Positions 26,911-35,122 are shown, counted from the first letter of the stretch. The stretch is DNA of 64,000 nt from Rhizobium sp. CF080 (GCF_000282095.2 NZ_AKKC02000016.1:434001-498000), one strand, 5' to 3'. Program-made: numbers and translations. The notes: a model not told the origin generated them from the sequence alone.

Positions 26911-27023
26911 GTGGGTAGTGGGTAGTCGGCAGTGAGTAGTAAGACGCAAGTAGGGGCCGTGACGTGAAAAAGGCGACCAACTGACTGGCCGCCCCTGCTC
27001 ACTAATCACTACCCACTACTCAC
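26911..27023. repeat. Imperfect inverted repeat between capsid and gp6 genes
   Basis: GTGGGTAGTGGGTAGT (from 26911) and ACTACCCACTACTCAC (27008-27023) are near reverse complements. Inner matches such as AGGGGCCG with CGGCCGCCCCT extend the pairing. The whole could fold as a long imperfect hairpin directly after the capsid stop. It may limit read-through so that capsid is made in excess, or may be a mobile miniature repeat. Confidence 0.6.
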
Positions 27024-27029
27024 CGAGCT

Positions 27030-28307
27030 TCAGCTCGCCGCAAACTTCACCACCTTAATCGCCTCGAAATTCTGTACGCCCCCGCCCACGCGCTTAGTGG
27101 TGTAGAAGAGCACATAGGGTTTTGCCGAATAGGGATCGCGCAGGATGCGCACGCCGGCCCGGTCGACGACGAGGTAACCGGAGCGGAAATCGCCGAATGC
27201 GATAGAGAGCGAATTCGCCGCCACATCGGGCATCTCTTCGGCTTCCGCGATCGGAAAACCCATCAGCGAGGCCGGCTGGCCGGCGGCGGCCGGTGGGTGC
27301 CAGAGATAGTTGCCGTCGGCATCCTTGAACTTGCGGATATCGCCCTGCGCCTTGCGGTTCATCATGAACGTGCCGTTCTGGCGATGGCCGGCCTTCAGCG
27401 CATAGATGAGGTCGATCAGCGTGTCCGAGGGACCAGTCGATTTCCAGCCGCCTGCCACGCCGGTGGCGATATAACCGATATTGCCCCAGGTCCAGGCGCT
27501 GTCCGCCACCGTCGGATAGGATAAAAATCCCTTCGGCTTGTTGATGCCGTCGCCGCGGATGAAGGCATCGCCCTCCTGCTCGGCAAACACGATGTCCACC
27601 TCGCCGGCGATCCAGGCCTCGATATCGACCGCCGCGTCATCCAGCAGCGCCTGCGTGGCCGCCGGCATGGCGTAGAGCTCCATGGTCGGGAAGGAGAGTT
27701 CGGCAAGCTGCGGCGTATTGGTCTGCGGCCGCGCCGCCGTCTCGGCCACCCAGCCCGTCGAAAGGCCGGCCGCGGCAAAGGGCTTCTTCAACACGGCGGA
27801 GGAGACGGTGCGCACGGTCGAGAGCGCCCGCATTGGCGAAACCACCGAGATGCGCCGGCCGATTTCCGTATCGGTCTCCGACGGCACGAGATAACCGCCG
27901 TCAGTGCCGGACCCTGCCGAAAACGCCTTGGCCTCCAGGTCGCGCAGACCGTTCTCCTCGCCTCGCCGGACATAGGCGTCGAAGGCCGCCTTGTGCTCCA
28001 CCGCCTCGGCCGAAAGCTCGGCGCCACCGCGGCCGAGTTCCGACCCAAGACGGGGCCGGGCCTTCTTCAGCACCAGCTGGTCGAGCACCTTCTTCTGGTC
28101 GTCGACGGCGCGGTTGATGCGGTCCATCTTGTCGCGGGTCACCACGTCGGCGGTCAGCTTCTGCTCGATCTCGCCAAGGCGCCGGTCGTTGACCTCCTTG
28201 AAGGCCTCGAACGCCTCCATGAATTCGTCGAAGGCCGCCGTCACCGTTTCCGGCACGGCCTTCACCTCGGGCGCCACGCTTGCCATAGTCCTGGGCTGAT
28301 CCGTCAT
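27030..28307 (-). CDS. GTA gp5-like HK97-fold major capsid protein
   Basis: A 425-residue HK97-type capsid protein. An N-terminal coiled-coil scaffold arm (about 20-85, rich in Glu/Lys) precedes the processed capsid domain starting near AFSAGSGTDGGYLVPSE, where the gp4 protease probably cuts. The C-terminal block GYLVVDRAGVRILRDPYS is typical. The start is ATG 28307, overlapping the protease stop (ATGA). An open frame extending to 29015 is a shadow over the protease gene. Confidence 0.95.
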   Translation of the reverse strand: MTDQPRTMASVAPEVKAVPETVTAAFDEFMEAFEAFKEVNDRRLGEIEQKLTADVVTRDKMDRINRAVDDQKKVLDQLVLKKARPRLGSELGRGGAELSAEAVEHKAAFDAYVRRGEENGLRDLEAKAFSAGSGTDGGYLVPSETDTEIGRRISVVSPMRALSTVRTVSSAVLKKPFAAAGLSTGWVAETAARPQTNTPQLAELSFPTMELYAMPAATQALLDDAAVDIEAWIAGEVDIVFAEQEGDAFIRGDGINKPKGFLSYPTVADSAWTWGNIGYIATGVAGGWKSTGPSDTLIDLIYALKAGHRQNGTFMMNRKAQGDIRKFKDADGNYLWHPPAAAGQPASLMGFPIAEAEEMPDVAANSLSIAFGDFRSGYLVVDRAGVRILRDPYSAKPYVLFYTTKRVGGGVQNFEAIKVVKFAAS

Positions 28308-28885
28308 ATCGCTTTTCCTTTGAAGGTTGATTTCATCATCATCTTCGCCGCCCGCCGCATCTGGCGGACGAGTTCGGTTTCCCTGTCGCGGAAGAACCGC
28401 GCATGCTTGACGTTGGAGACCCGCGCCGAAGGCAGCATCGGAAAGGTCACCACCGAGATCTCCCAGAGATCGGCTTCCAGGATCCTGCGCACCCCCGTCT
28501 TGGCGTCGGTGCGGGCCTTCACCGTGCGGAACCCGATAGACAGTCCGTCGAGCGCACCTGATTTCATCAGCGCCAGTACCTCGCGGGAGCGGGCAACGCC
28601 CGGCGACAGCATGCCCTCGACATAGAGCCCCCGAGCATCCTCGCGGATGGTCCGCCAGGCGCCGATCGGCTCGGAAGGGTCGTGCTGATAGAGCATCCGC
28701 ACCCCCATCGCCCCACGCTCGACGAGGCAATTGCCGAAGGCACCGCGCTCGATCGTATCCTTGCCGAGGTCGATCTCGCCGAAGACGCTGGCATAACCGG
28801 AAAAGAACCCGTCGCCGGTCACGCCTGCGAGTTCCAGATTGGCGAATTTGCGCGCAGTCGGACGCGGCCCGCGATAAGCGTGCAT
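28304..28885 (-). CDS. GTA gp4-like HK97 prohead protease
   Basis: A 193-residue caudoviral prohead protease (U35). Likely catalytic residues are His68 (LYQHDPSEPIG) and Ser116 (GLSIGF). The block GYASVFGEIDLGKDTIERGAF is diagnostic. It cleaves the capsid scaffold arm during head maturation. It ends overlapping the capsid start. Confidence 0.94.
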   Translation of the reverse strand: MHAYRGPRPTARKFANLELAGVTGDGFFSGYASVFGEIDLGKDTIERGAFGNCLVERGAMGVRMLYQHDPSEPIGAWRTIREDARGLYVEGMLSPGVARSREVLALMKSGALDGLSIGFRTVKARTDAKTGVRRILEADLWEISVVTFPMLPSARVSNVKHARFFRDRETELVRQMRRAAKMMMKSTFKGKAI

Positions 28886-28948
28886 CGGTATTCTCCTGAT
28901 TTTTTTGATTTTTCTTCCTCCCCCGCAAGGGGAGAGATAGGCCCGAGC

Positions 28949-29278
28949 TTAGCCGCTCCGCCCGCCATATCGCGCAGCAATCCGCGCCAGCACGCCCAGC
29001 ACCCACCAGGCACAAAGGCTGGCCGCCGCCGATCCCGTCAGCATCACCTCTGGGCCGGAAAGCTCAGCCCCGATCCCCAGCCGCTCGACCAGCCACAGCC
29101 CGGTCGGCCCGCCGAAGATCGTCCCGCAGCTCAAGCCCGTCAGAAACCGGCTCGCCGCCTCGCGACGGCTCTTCGGCAGGAGATAGATCAGCGACACACC
29201 GGCCCCCGCCGTGGCACCGGCGATCCTCGCCGCCCACAAGCCGGGCAGTGCGCCCGGATCATTTCCGAGGTCAGCCAT
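28949..29278 (-). CDS. Small membrane protein of the GTA cluster (DUF6107-like)
   Basis: A 109-residue protein with hydrophobic segments at about 20-34, 50-70 and 80-100. It sits at the gp3.5 position between portal and protease, where rhizobial GTA-like clusters carry a small membrane protein. The DUF number is a recollection. The start is ATG 29278 with AGAGAG 7-8 bases upstream. Confidence 0.7.
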   Translation of the reverse strand: MADLGNDPGALPGLWAARIAGATAGAGVSLIYLLPKSRREAASRFLTGLSCGTIFGGPTGLWLVERLGIGAELSGPEVMLTGSAAASLCAWWVLGVLARIAARYGGRSG

Positions 29279-29499
29279 TTTTAATCTCTCTTGATTATGA
29301 TGTACGCATATGGATCGAGCGGCGCTGTTGCCATTCAACCAGCCGTTCCGCGCCTGACGCAGGGTCAGGCGGATCCAGTTTCCATGAGTCTTTGGAATCA
29401 GTTGGGGCTACCTGCTGCGAAGTTGAGTTCGGCACTTCGCAGGTTGGGTGAGTTCATTCGGAGACCGGCCAGACCACAGAAAGTGTGCCTTCAACAATT

Positions 29500-29805
29500 T
29501 CACTCGAAATCGTCGTCTTCGTCCTTTTCGAGATCGGCTGGCCCCTGCCGCGCATGCATGATGGAAACAACCAGTATCCGATCCGCTTGGATGACATAGT
29601 CCAAATGATAAGGCGCCGATACGAAACGGCGAATTCCCTCGACCGGCGCCACAGCGGTCCCCACACGAGGATGATCCGCAATCAACCGTATCGCCCTCTT
29701 GACCTGTTCCGAAAAGGCAATGGATGCCCGTCGGCTGAATTGGGCAAGATACGCCCTTTCCCGTTGGACATAGCGTATCGCTTCCTCCGACAGGAACACC
29801 TTCAT
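29500..29805 (-). CDS. ParE/RelE-family toxin in the GTA cluster
   Basis: A 101-residue ParE/RelE toxin. It has the helix block FSRRASIAFSEQVKRAIRLIADHPRVGT and the strand end YHLDYVIQADRILVVSIMHARQ, with the conserved Arg/His end of the fold. Its start overlaps the antitoxin stop by one base. Targets of the family are gyrase or ribosome-bound mRNA; the sequence does not decide which. Confidence 0.87.
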   Translation of the reverse strand: MKVFLSEEAIRYVQRERAYLAQFSRRASIAFSEQVKRAIRLIADHPRVGTAVAPVEGIRRFVSAPYHLDYVIQADRILVVSIMHARQGPADLEKDEDDDFE

Positions 29806-30065
29806 CAGGCGGCGTCCTCGCGGTTGAGACGGTCAAGCTCGGTGAAAAACTCCTCCGCATCCTCGAACCGCCCCGCCTCGATATCTTCCCCGCCACGCCG
29901 AATGCTGAGGATTTCACTTCCCTCCGCCATCAGGTAATATTTCAGCGCCCGCACGATCACCCAGGATCGGCTGCGATCCGCCGTCTCGGCGATCTTCTCG
30001 ATGTCCTCCAGAATGTCGACCGGCAGACGCAGGGTGATCGGATCGGAGAGAGTGGGCTTGGCCAT
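29805..30065 (-). CDS. Ribbon-helix-helix antitoxin in the GTA cluster
   Basis: An 86-residue CopG/ParD-type antitoxin. SDPITLRLPVDILEDIEKIAE and RSRSWVIVRALKYYL form the RHH fold. The acidic tail (DAEEFFTELDRLNREDAA) would bind the toxin. The start is ATG 30065, 13 bases from a perfect operator palindrome; a longer frame to 30110 would run through that operator. Confidence 0.86.
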   Translation of the reverse strand: MAKPTLSDPITLRLPVDILEDIEKIAETADRSRSWVIVRALKYYLMAEGSEILSIRRGGEDIEAGRFEDAEEFFTELDRLNREDAA

Positions 30066-30077
30066 GACAGCCTCCAT

Positions 30078-30100
30078 TTTGTAATACATAGTATTACAAA
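30078..30100. promoter_or_regulatory. Perfect 10-bp palindromic operator of the ParE-like module
   Basis: TTTGTAATAC (30078-30087) and GTATTACAAA (30091-30100) are exact reverse complements with an ATA spacer. It lies directly upstream of the antitoxin gene and is strikingly AT-rich in a GC-rich cluster. Autorepression by the RHH antitoxin is expected from the family. Confidence 0.7.
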
Positions 30101-30119
30101 TACACCACACCGTGCCCGA

Positions 30120-31307
30120 TTAATACCCCACCGCCTCGCGCTTCTCCTCGTCGCTCAGAAACGCCGCCGCCCCGACCCTTGCCCACAGCGCCTCGCGCTC
30201 GGCGGAAAGGCCGGCGATCCGGTCGAGATCCGGGTCCAGCCGCAGCCGCTCGCCGTAGGCTTGCGACAGCCAGGCGGAGAAGCTCGCGGCGGTGCGGGAT
30301 ATCAGCGGCAGCACGGTGAGGCGGTAGAAGGCGCGGTTGGCCTCCTGGTAGTTGGCATAGGTATTGTCGCCGGGAATGCCGATCAGCATCGGCGGCACGC
30401 CGAAGGCGAGCGCAATGTCGCGGGCCGCGCCGTTCTTCGCCTCGATGAAATCCATGTCCTTCGGCGACAGGCCCATCGATTTCCAGTCGAGCCCGCCTTC
30501 GAGCAGCAGCGGCCGCCCGGCATTGACGGCGCCGGAATAACCCGCCTCCAGTTCGTCCTTCAGCCGCTCGTACTGGTCGGCGGACAAGTTGCCGCCATCC
30601 TTCGGCTGGTAGACCAGCGCCCCGGAAGGTCTTGCGGAATTGTCGAGCAGCGCCTTGTTCCAGCTCGCCGCCGCATTGTGCAGGTCGAGCGCGGCACCGG
30701 CCGCGCCGAGCGGCGGAAAACCGCAATGGTCGTCGAGCGGATGAAACAGCTTCAGATGCAGCAGCGAGACGCCGTCGGTCTCGGCCGGCAGCCGCCGCGT
30801 GGTGCCGCCGGCGCGATAATCGTAACCCGCCACCCAGCCGTCGCGGCCCTCGACCACGCTCACCCGGTCGGGCCTGAGCAGATGCAGTTCGCGCAAATCC
30901 CCGCCGATCGACAACGGCTCGACATAGGCATTGCCGGACAGCGCCAGGTGCCCGTAGAGCGCCTCGAAGAAATCCGGCCCGCCCTGCCGGGCGTTCGGTT
31001 GGGCTAGCAGCGCAAGCGCCGGATGTTCGGCAAGCTCCGTCGCACCGTCATAGGCAAGCCATGGCACGGCCGCGGCGGCTTCCGCGATCATCCGCATCGC
31101 CCGATAGGCGACCGGGTTCCTCATGAAGCCGGCCCGCGCCAGCGCCGCATAGGACCGCCCCGACCAATGCGCCGCCCCCTCGCCGGAGACGATCGCAAAA
31201 CCGGAAGCCGTCTTGGTCTCCGTCTTCTGGGCATCGGTCTTCTGGATGTCAGGCACGGCCCGTCGCCCACCCGTGGAAAACCACGGGCGCCGGAATGGAG
31301 ATTTCAT
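30120..31307 (-). CDS. GTA gp3-like portal protein
   Basis: A 395-residue HK97-family portal. Blocks include RNPVAYRAMRMIAEAAAAVPW, the SGNAYVEPL segment, and IALAFGVPPMLIGIPGDNTYANYQEA, which is highly conserved in HK97/GTA portals. It forms the DNA entry vertex with the terminase. An ATG at 31307 begins MKSPFRRPW; no closer start fits better. Confidence 0.94.
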   Translation of the reverse strand: MKSPFRRPWFSTGGRRAVPDIQKTDAQKTETKTASGFAIVSGEGAAHWSGRSYAALARAGFMRNPVAYRAMRMIAEAAAAVPWLAYDGATELAEHPALALLAQPNARQGGPDFFEALYGHLALSGNAYVEPLSIGGDLRELHLLRPDRVSVVEGRDGWVAGYDYRAGGTTRRLPAETDGVSLLHLKLFHPLDDHCGFPPLGAAGAALDLHNAAASWNKALLDNSARPSGALVYQPKDGGNLSADQYERLKDELEAGYSGAVNAGRPLLLEGGLDWKSMGLSPKDMDFIEAKNGAARDIALAFGVPPMLIGIPGDNTYANYQEANRAFYRLTVLPLISRTAASFSAWLSQAYGERLRLDPDLDRIAGLSAEREALWARVGAAAFLSDEEKREAVGY

Positions 31308-31345
31308 GGTGGATTGTCCTTTCGCTCGCGGGCGCAGAGCCCGCC

Positions 31346-31660
31346 TTACGGAAGCGGCAAGGGCGCCTTCACCGCGCTTTCACTGTCGAAGTCCGCCGCC
31401 AAACGCATCTCGCGGATCGGCCGGACGATATCGATCGATGCCTGATAGACCGGATGCGCCTTGTAGGCGGCCAGCGCCGCCTCATCCTCGAATTCGCCGT
31501 AGACGACCAGATCGACCTCGTTGCCGAGCTGGTCGCTCTTCACATTGGTGCCGATCTCCAGGATCGATGCATGCGGATTGCCGGTCAGCAGGGAGAGGCC
31601 CGCCCGGACCCGCTCGATTTCGCCTGTTTGCGCCGTGAAAAACACGATGTGACGTATCAT
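31346..31660 (-). CDS. Dabb-family (stress-responsive A/B barrel) protein
   Basis: A 104-residue ferredoxin-like alpha/beta barrel protein. MIRHIVFFTAQ and VDLVVYGEFEDEAALAAYKAHPVYQASIDIVRPI are the Dabb hallmarks. The family has diverse or unknown functions. It is not a phage component; here it lies between the lysin and portal genes and is probably carried along by insertion. Confidence 0.82.
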   Translation of the reverse strand: MIRHIVFFTAQTGEIERVRAGLSLLTGNPHASILEIGTNVKSDQLGNEVDLVVYGEFEDEAALAAYKAHPVYQASIDIVRPIREMRLAADFDSESAVKAPLPLP

Positions 31661-31709
31661 GGAACCTCCAGCAATGCGGAGGCCTCGCTATCATGGCGCG
31701 CCACGGGCT

Positions 31710-32354
31710 TCAATGCGGCTTGGTGTCCAGTGCCTCGGCAAACACCCGCGCATGCCGCGCCACCAGTTCTGCCCGGTCATTGCCGTTGATGATCTTTCGC
31801 GCGCCCACCCAGTCGGCTCGACCCGGCCCGAAATAGTCGTCGAGCTTCCGGCCGGTGAAACTGCCGCGCCGCATGCCTTCGATCAGGATCGCGACCGACA
31901 CCGGCATCTCCATCGCCCGCCCCGGATCGGCCAACAGGTCGATCCCGGTCACGCCGGACATCGCCTCGTAGTTCCGCCGGTGGGTGAGCTGCACCAGGCC
32001 GCGACCGAGCCAGCTCCTGCCATCCGCGTCCGGCCGCCAGTAAGGCGTCCTGACCGATCCCAGCCTTCCTGCCGCAAAGGCCTCCTCCAGCCGCGCGATC
32101 GCCACCCTGTCGCTCGCCGCCAGGGTCTCGCGGACGGGCTGCATGGTGGCGGCGGTCTCGTGAAAGGCGGTCGCCAGCACATAGGCCAGCGGCTGCGCCG
32201 AGCATGGGGCCAGCGGCTGCATGCCGCCCTGCCCCACCCTTGCCAACCAACCGTCGAGAATCGCCGTCAATCCCGCCACCTGGCCGGCGCCCAGCCGACC
32301 CTGGAAAAGTTTCATCCGCACGAAATCGAAGAAAGCACGTCGGCTGAGCTGCAT
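31710..32354 (-). CDS. GH19 chitinase-like endolysin
   Basis: A 214-residue glycoside hydrolase 19-type lysin. The acidic catalytic motif is AYVLATAFHETAATM (Glu of FHET), with GRGLVQLTHRRNYE and KIINGNDRA as further blocks. It would cleave the peptidoglycan glycan backbone. The start is ATG 32354 with AAGGAC 9 bases upstream. With the holin-like gene at 13988-14200 it could release particles; in RcGTA the lysis genes lie outside the main cluster, so this placement is a variation. Confidence 0.85.
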   Translation of the reverse strand: MQLSRRAFFDFVRMKLFQGRLGAGQVAGLTAILDGWLARVGQGGMQPLAPCSAQPLAYVLATAFHETAATMQPVRETLAASDRVAIARLEEAFAAGRLGSVRTPYWRPDADGRSWLGRGLVQLTHRRNYEAMSGVTGIDLLADPGRAMEMPVSVAILIEGMRRGSFTGRKLDDYFGPGRADWVGARKIINGNDRAELVARHARVFAEALDTKPH

Positions 32355-32509
32355 GAAAACCTGTCCTTCACTTCTGTCACCAAGTTTCAATCGGTTTAGA
32401 AAAACTAAATCGTTTTAAGCGTTTAGCGGGCAGTTTACATTTCCGTAACGGTATGGAACCAACGGGTCCACGCGCCGTTCATGTCGGCCTTCTCATAGAA
32501 ACGGAGATC

Positions 32510-32638
32510 ATGATGATGCAGCAGCCCGTGCCGGCAGCCCCTTCCAAGCCGATCCCCCAGCATGTCCTCGAGCGGATGGAATCCGAGTGGAAGCAGATCC
32601 GCGAAAGCGCCCAGCCGAAGCCGGCCACCCCGCGCTGA
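32510..32638 (+). CDS. Small basic/proline-rich hypothetical protein
   Basis: A 42-residue frame on the plus strand, rich in Pro and Gln (PAAPSKPIPQHVLERMESEW), with a short amphipathic helix. Three ATG codons in a row begin at 32510, and GGAG at 32503-32506 suits the second or third. It sits between the convergent lysin and terminase genes of the GTA. I do not recognise it. Confidence 0.5.
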   Translation: MMMQQPVPAAPSKPIPQHVLERMESEWKQIRESAQPKPATPR

Positions 32639-32667
32639 TCAGCATCAACGAAAGCGACGAGCCGCGC

Positions 32668-33888
32668 TCAAACACCCCGCACGCGCGGCTCTCCATGACC
32701 TTCCAGCATCAGCGCCGTCAGCGCCCAGACCAGCGCGTCGAGCCTGTCCGGCGAGCGGCCTGAAGACAGGCCGTCCGGGCCGAAATCGCACATCTGGTCC
32801 TCCAGTTCCGCGAACCGCCCGGCATGCGCCACCCGTCCCTGTTCGTAGAGGGCGGCCACCGGTTCGGCCCGCAGGAATTTCCCCCGCGTCGCCCGCACCA
32901 TCGTCACCGGCAGTCCCGCATCGACGCTTTTCAGCATCGCCGTCACCATCTCGCCACCCTGGTTGACTTCCGCCACGACCCGATCCGCCTGGAAGCGCGC
33001 ATAAGCCCGCGCCACCGCATTCGCCCAGCCGGCAGGGCTCTTGCCCTCCACCGAGCAATCGGCCAGCACCACTGCCCGGCCGCTCGCCTCCAGCCCGGCG
33101 ACGACAATGCCGCAGCAGGAAGTCTCGCCCGAACCGGAAGGCGGGTCGACCGCCACGACGATGCGCCTCAACGCCCCCGCAAACCGGATCGTGAAGGCCT
33201 CCAGGTCGCTGCGTTTCCACAGCGCATCCTCGCGGTCCTCGATCAGCTCTCCGGCCAGTTCCTGCCGCCCGAGCCTGGTCCCGCCGTAACGGGCCTCCAG
33301 CGCCGAGATGAAACCCGGCGCGAGATTGCCGGCATTGGCCTGGGTCGAAATCCTCACAAGCTGCGTGCCGGGATCGGCGATCAGCCGTTTCAGGATCGGC
33401 ACCGGCCGCGGCGTCGTCGTCACCAGCTGGCGCGGATCGGCGCCGAGCCGCAGCCCGAACTGCAGCATGTCGAAGGTTTCCTCCGCATGCCGCCATTTGG
33501 CGAGCTCGTCGCACCAGGCGAAATGAAACTGTGGGCCGCGCAGGCTTTCCGGGTCTTCCGAGGAAAAGATCTGCGCCACCGCCCCGTTCGGCCAGACCAG
33601 CCTTCGGCGCGAAATCTCGAAGTCCGGCCGGTTGCGTCGCGCAATCCGGCAGATCCCCGAAACCCCGTCGATCATCACCTCGCGGGCATCGCCCAGCGTT
33701 TCCGCCACCAGTGCGATCCTGAGCCCCGATCGTGCGTCGGCCGAGGCCAGCCCATGGATCCATTCGGCGCCTGCCCGCGTCTTGCCCGACCCGCGCCCAC
33801 CCATGATCAACCAGGTGCGCCAGTCGCCTTCGGGCGGTTTCTGTTCGCGGCGGCCCTTAATATCCCAATCCCGTTCATGGCTGGGCAT
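32668..33888 (-). CDS. GTA gp2-like terminase large subunit
   Basis: A 406-residue terminase that packages DNA into heads. The ATPase has Walker A GGRGSGKTRAGAEW, then Walker B (HFAWCDELAKW) and motif TTTPRPVPIL. The RNaseH-like nuclease carries acidic residues in IVVAVDPPSGSGE, VLADCSVEG and FGPDGLSSGRSPDRLDALVWA. ATG 33888 (MPSHERDWD) gives the usual spacing of about 30 residues before Walker A. The open frame continues in phase to 34380 through a RIME-like repeat, so the natural N-terminus may have been replaced or lost. Confidence 0.9.
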   Translation of the reverse strand: MPSHERDWDIKGRREQKPPEGDWRTWLIMGGRGSGKTRAGAEWIHGLASADARSGLRIALVAETLGDAREVMIDGVSGICRIARRNRPDFEISRRRLVWPNGAVAQIFSSEDPESLRGPQFHFAWCDELAKWRHAEETFDMLQFGLRLGADPRQLVTTTPRPVPILKRLIADPGTQLVRISTQANAGNLAPGFISALEARYGGTRLGRQELAGELIEDREDALWKRSDLEAFTIRFAGALRRIVVAVDPPSGSGETSCCGIVVAGLEASGRAVVLADCSVEGKSPAGWANAVARAYARFQADRVVAEVNQGGEMVTAMLKSVDAGLPVTMVRATRGKFLRAEPVAALYEQGRVAHAGRFAELEDQMCDFGPDGLSSGRSPDRLDALVWALTALMLEGHGEPRVRGV

Positions 33889-33969
33889 GAAGCCAATCAG
33901 GGACGTATCGGGCTGCTCATTCCCCTCGGAAAAGTGCTCGCCTGCAGGAGAACGCCGGTGCGGCATCTC

Positions 33970-34102
33970 GATCTCCCCCCTTGAGGGGGAGATGCCCGGC
34001 AGGGCAGAGGGGGGTGCCGCGGCATGCTCTTCGACAATTGAGTTCGCGGCGCCACCCCCCTCTGTCACCTCCGGTGACATCTCCCCCGCAAGGGGGAAGA
34101 TG
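33970..34102. repeat. RIME-like palindromic repeat, copy 2
   Basis: The left part 33970-34015 is nearly identical to 6943-6988 of copy 1. After a spacer of about 35 bases, a second palindromic block follows (CCCCCCTCTGTCACCTCCGGTGACATCTCCCCC), 34055-34102. The repeat is open in the terminase frame, encoding Pro/Ser/Gly-rich residues such as PPSALPGISPSRGEIE on the minus strand. Confidence 0.8.
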
Positions 34103-34189
34103 GCGTTTGTGGCACCGCTTGCGATCACCTCTGACAGGTCCCTGCCCTTTCCGAGGGCTGCGCCGCTTTCTGCGCGAGCAATCTCCACC

Positions 34190-34849
34190 TCACGGGCAAT
34201 CTCGATCTGCCGCATGCCCTGGCCGAAATGCTTCGATGACGTCACCGTCTTGCCCGCGATCTTTTCCTGCGCCAGCCGCAACGTCCGCAGACTGGGCTCC
34301 CTGACTTTCAAGCCGCGCAGCAACCCAATCCGGAGGCCCATCCCGCTTCCACGCTTCGTAAAGTCGATGGGCTTCTTCATTGGCGCGATCCTCGATCATT
34401 TTCAGGAAGCGGGCCTTGGCCTCCTCGTACCCGCCCTCGTCCGCCGCACGATCCGCCGCCGCCTCGCGGTCGCGGGCAAGCTGGCGCTGCAGGCTATCGA
34501 CCTTTTCGAGCGTGCGGACGATCAGCGACATGGCGTCGGTGGCGGCCTTCACGTCGGCGCGCGCCAGTTTCTGGGCGGCATCGTCGCCACCCTCCAGCGC
34601 AGCCTCCGCCGAGGTCCGCATCCTCCGGAAGGTCGAAAACTGGTCGCGCATCTCGACCGTCATCTCGTTCAAGAGCTGCCGCAGCTCTTCGCCGGGCGAG
34701 ATCGCACCGTCGGCCGACTTGGTTTCCAGCAGCACGCCGCGCACCGTGTCCGCCAGCGCCGTATCCTCCATCACCAGCCCGTCGCCATAGACGGGCGTCT
34801 CCGTCCAGAGCCCGAAAAGCGCCGGATCGAACCTCTCGAATTCATCCAT
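34190..34849 (-). CDS. GTA gp1-like/hypothetical protein upstream of the terminase
   Basis: A 219-residue helical protein, rich in Glu, Ala and Arg (e.g. RQLLNEMTVEMRDQFSTFRRMR, SLQRQLARDREAAADRAADEGG), at the position of small terminase/gp1 in GTA clusters. The start is ATG 34849 with AGGGA about 9 bases upstream. The last 60 or so codons have weaker third-position GC than an overlapping frame (from 34380, MKKPIDFTK), so the true C-terminus is unclear; decay or a frameshift near 34300-34380 is possible. Confidence 0.5.
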   Translation of the reverse strand: MDEFERFDPALFGLWTETPVYGDGLVMEDTALADTVRGVLLETKSADGAISPGEELRQLLNEMTVEMRDQFSTFRRMRTSAEAALEGGDDAAQKLARADVKAATDAMSLIVRTLEKVDSLQRQLARDREAAADRAADEGGYEEAKARFLKMIEDRANEEAHRLYEAWKRDGPPDWVAARLESQGAQSADVAAGAGKDRGQDGDVIEAFRPGHAADRDCP

Positions 34850-34950
34850 CTCGGATATCCCTGGGCCCGGAGTTAGGGCCAAAATTTCGACGCAGAAAAT
34901 CGCGCCGCGCCGTTTCCGGTCACTGCCAATCCCCGCTGCCGATTTTCGAG

Positions 34951-34983
34951 ATAAAAAGAAGGCCCGGCTTTTGAGACCGGGCC
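34951..34983 (-). terminator. Rho-independent terminator after selO
   Basis: GGCCCGG (34961-34967) pairs with CCGGGCC (34977-34983) across a 9-base loop. On the minus strand TTCTTTTTAT follows. It would end transcripts from selO and keep them out of the GTA genes. Confidence 0.75.
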
Positions 34984-35122
34984 AGTTTGACTGGAAGTCT
35001 TGCCACCGGCTGCCCTGAGGCTACCCACCGGCGCAATTCTTCGACTGTGCCTAAACCCTATCAAACAACCGTCACGCCGTCAAGGACTATTTTCCTAATT
35101 AGCAAAAATTAATTTACGGCGG

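Noticed and set aside
28308..29015. N-terminal extension of the capsid frame
   Set aside because: Overlaps the prohead protease in another frame; capsid starts at the ATGA junction, 28307.
34190..34380. MKKPIDFTK frame as a separate gene
   Set aside because: Third-position GC is good but the frame runs on through a repeat into the terminase, and no stop or domain defines a gene; left as an ambiguity.
13988..34849. Ordinary integrated temperate prophage
   Set aside because: No integrase, repressor or attachment sites seen; gene order and sizes fit a gene transfer agent better. A defective prophage cannot be fully excluded.
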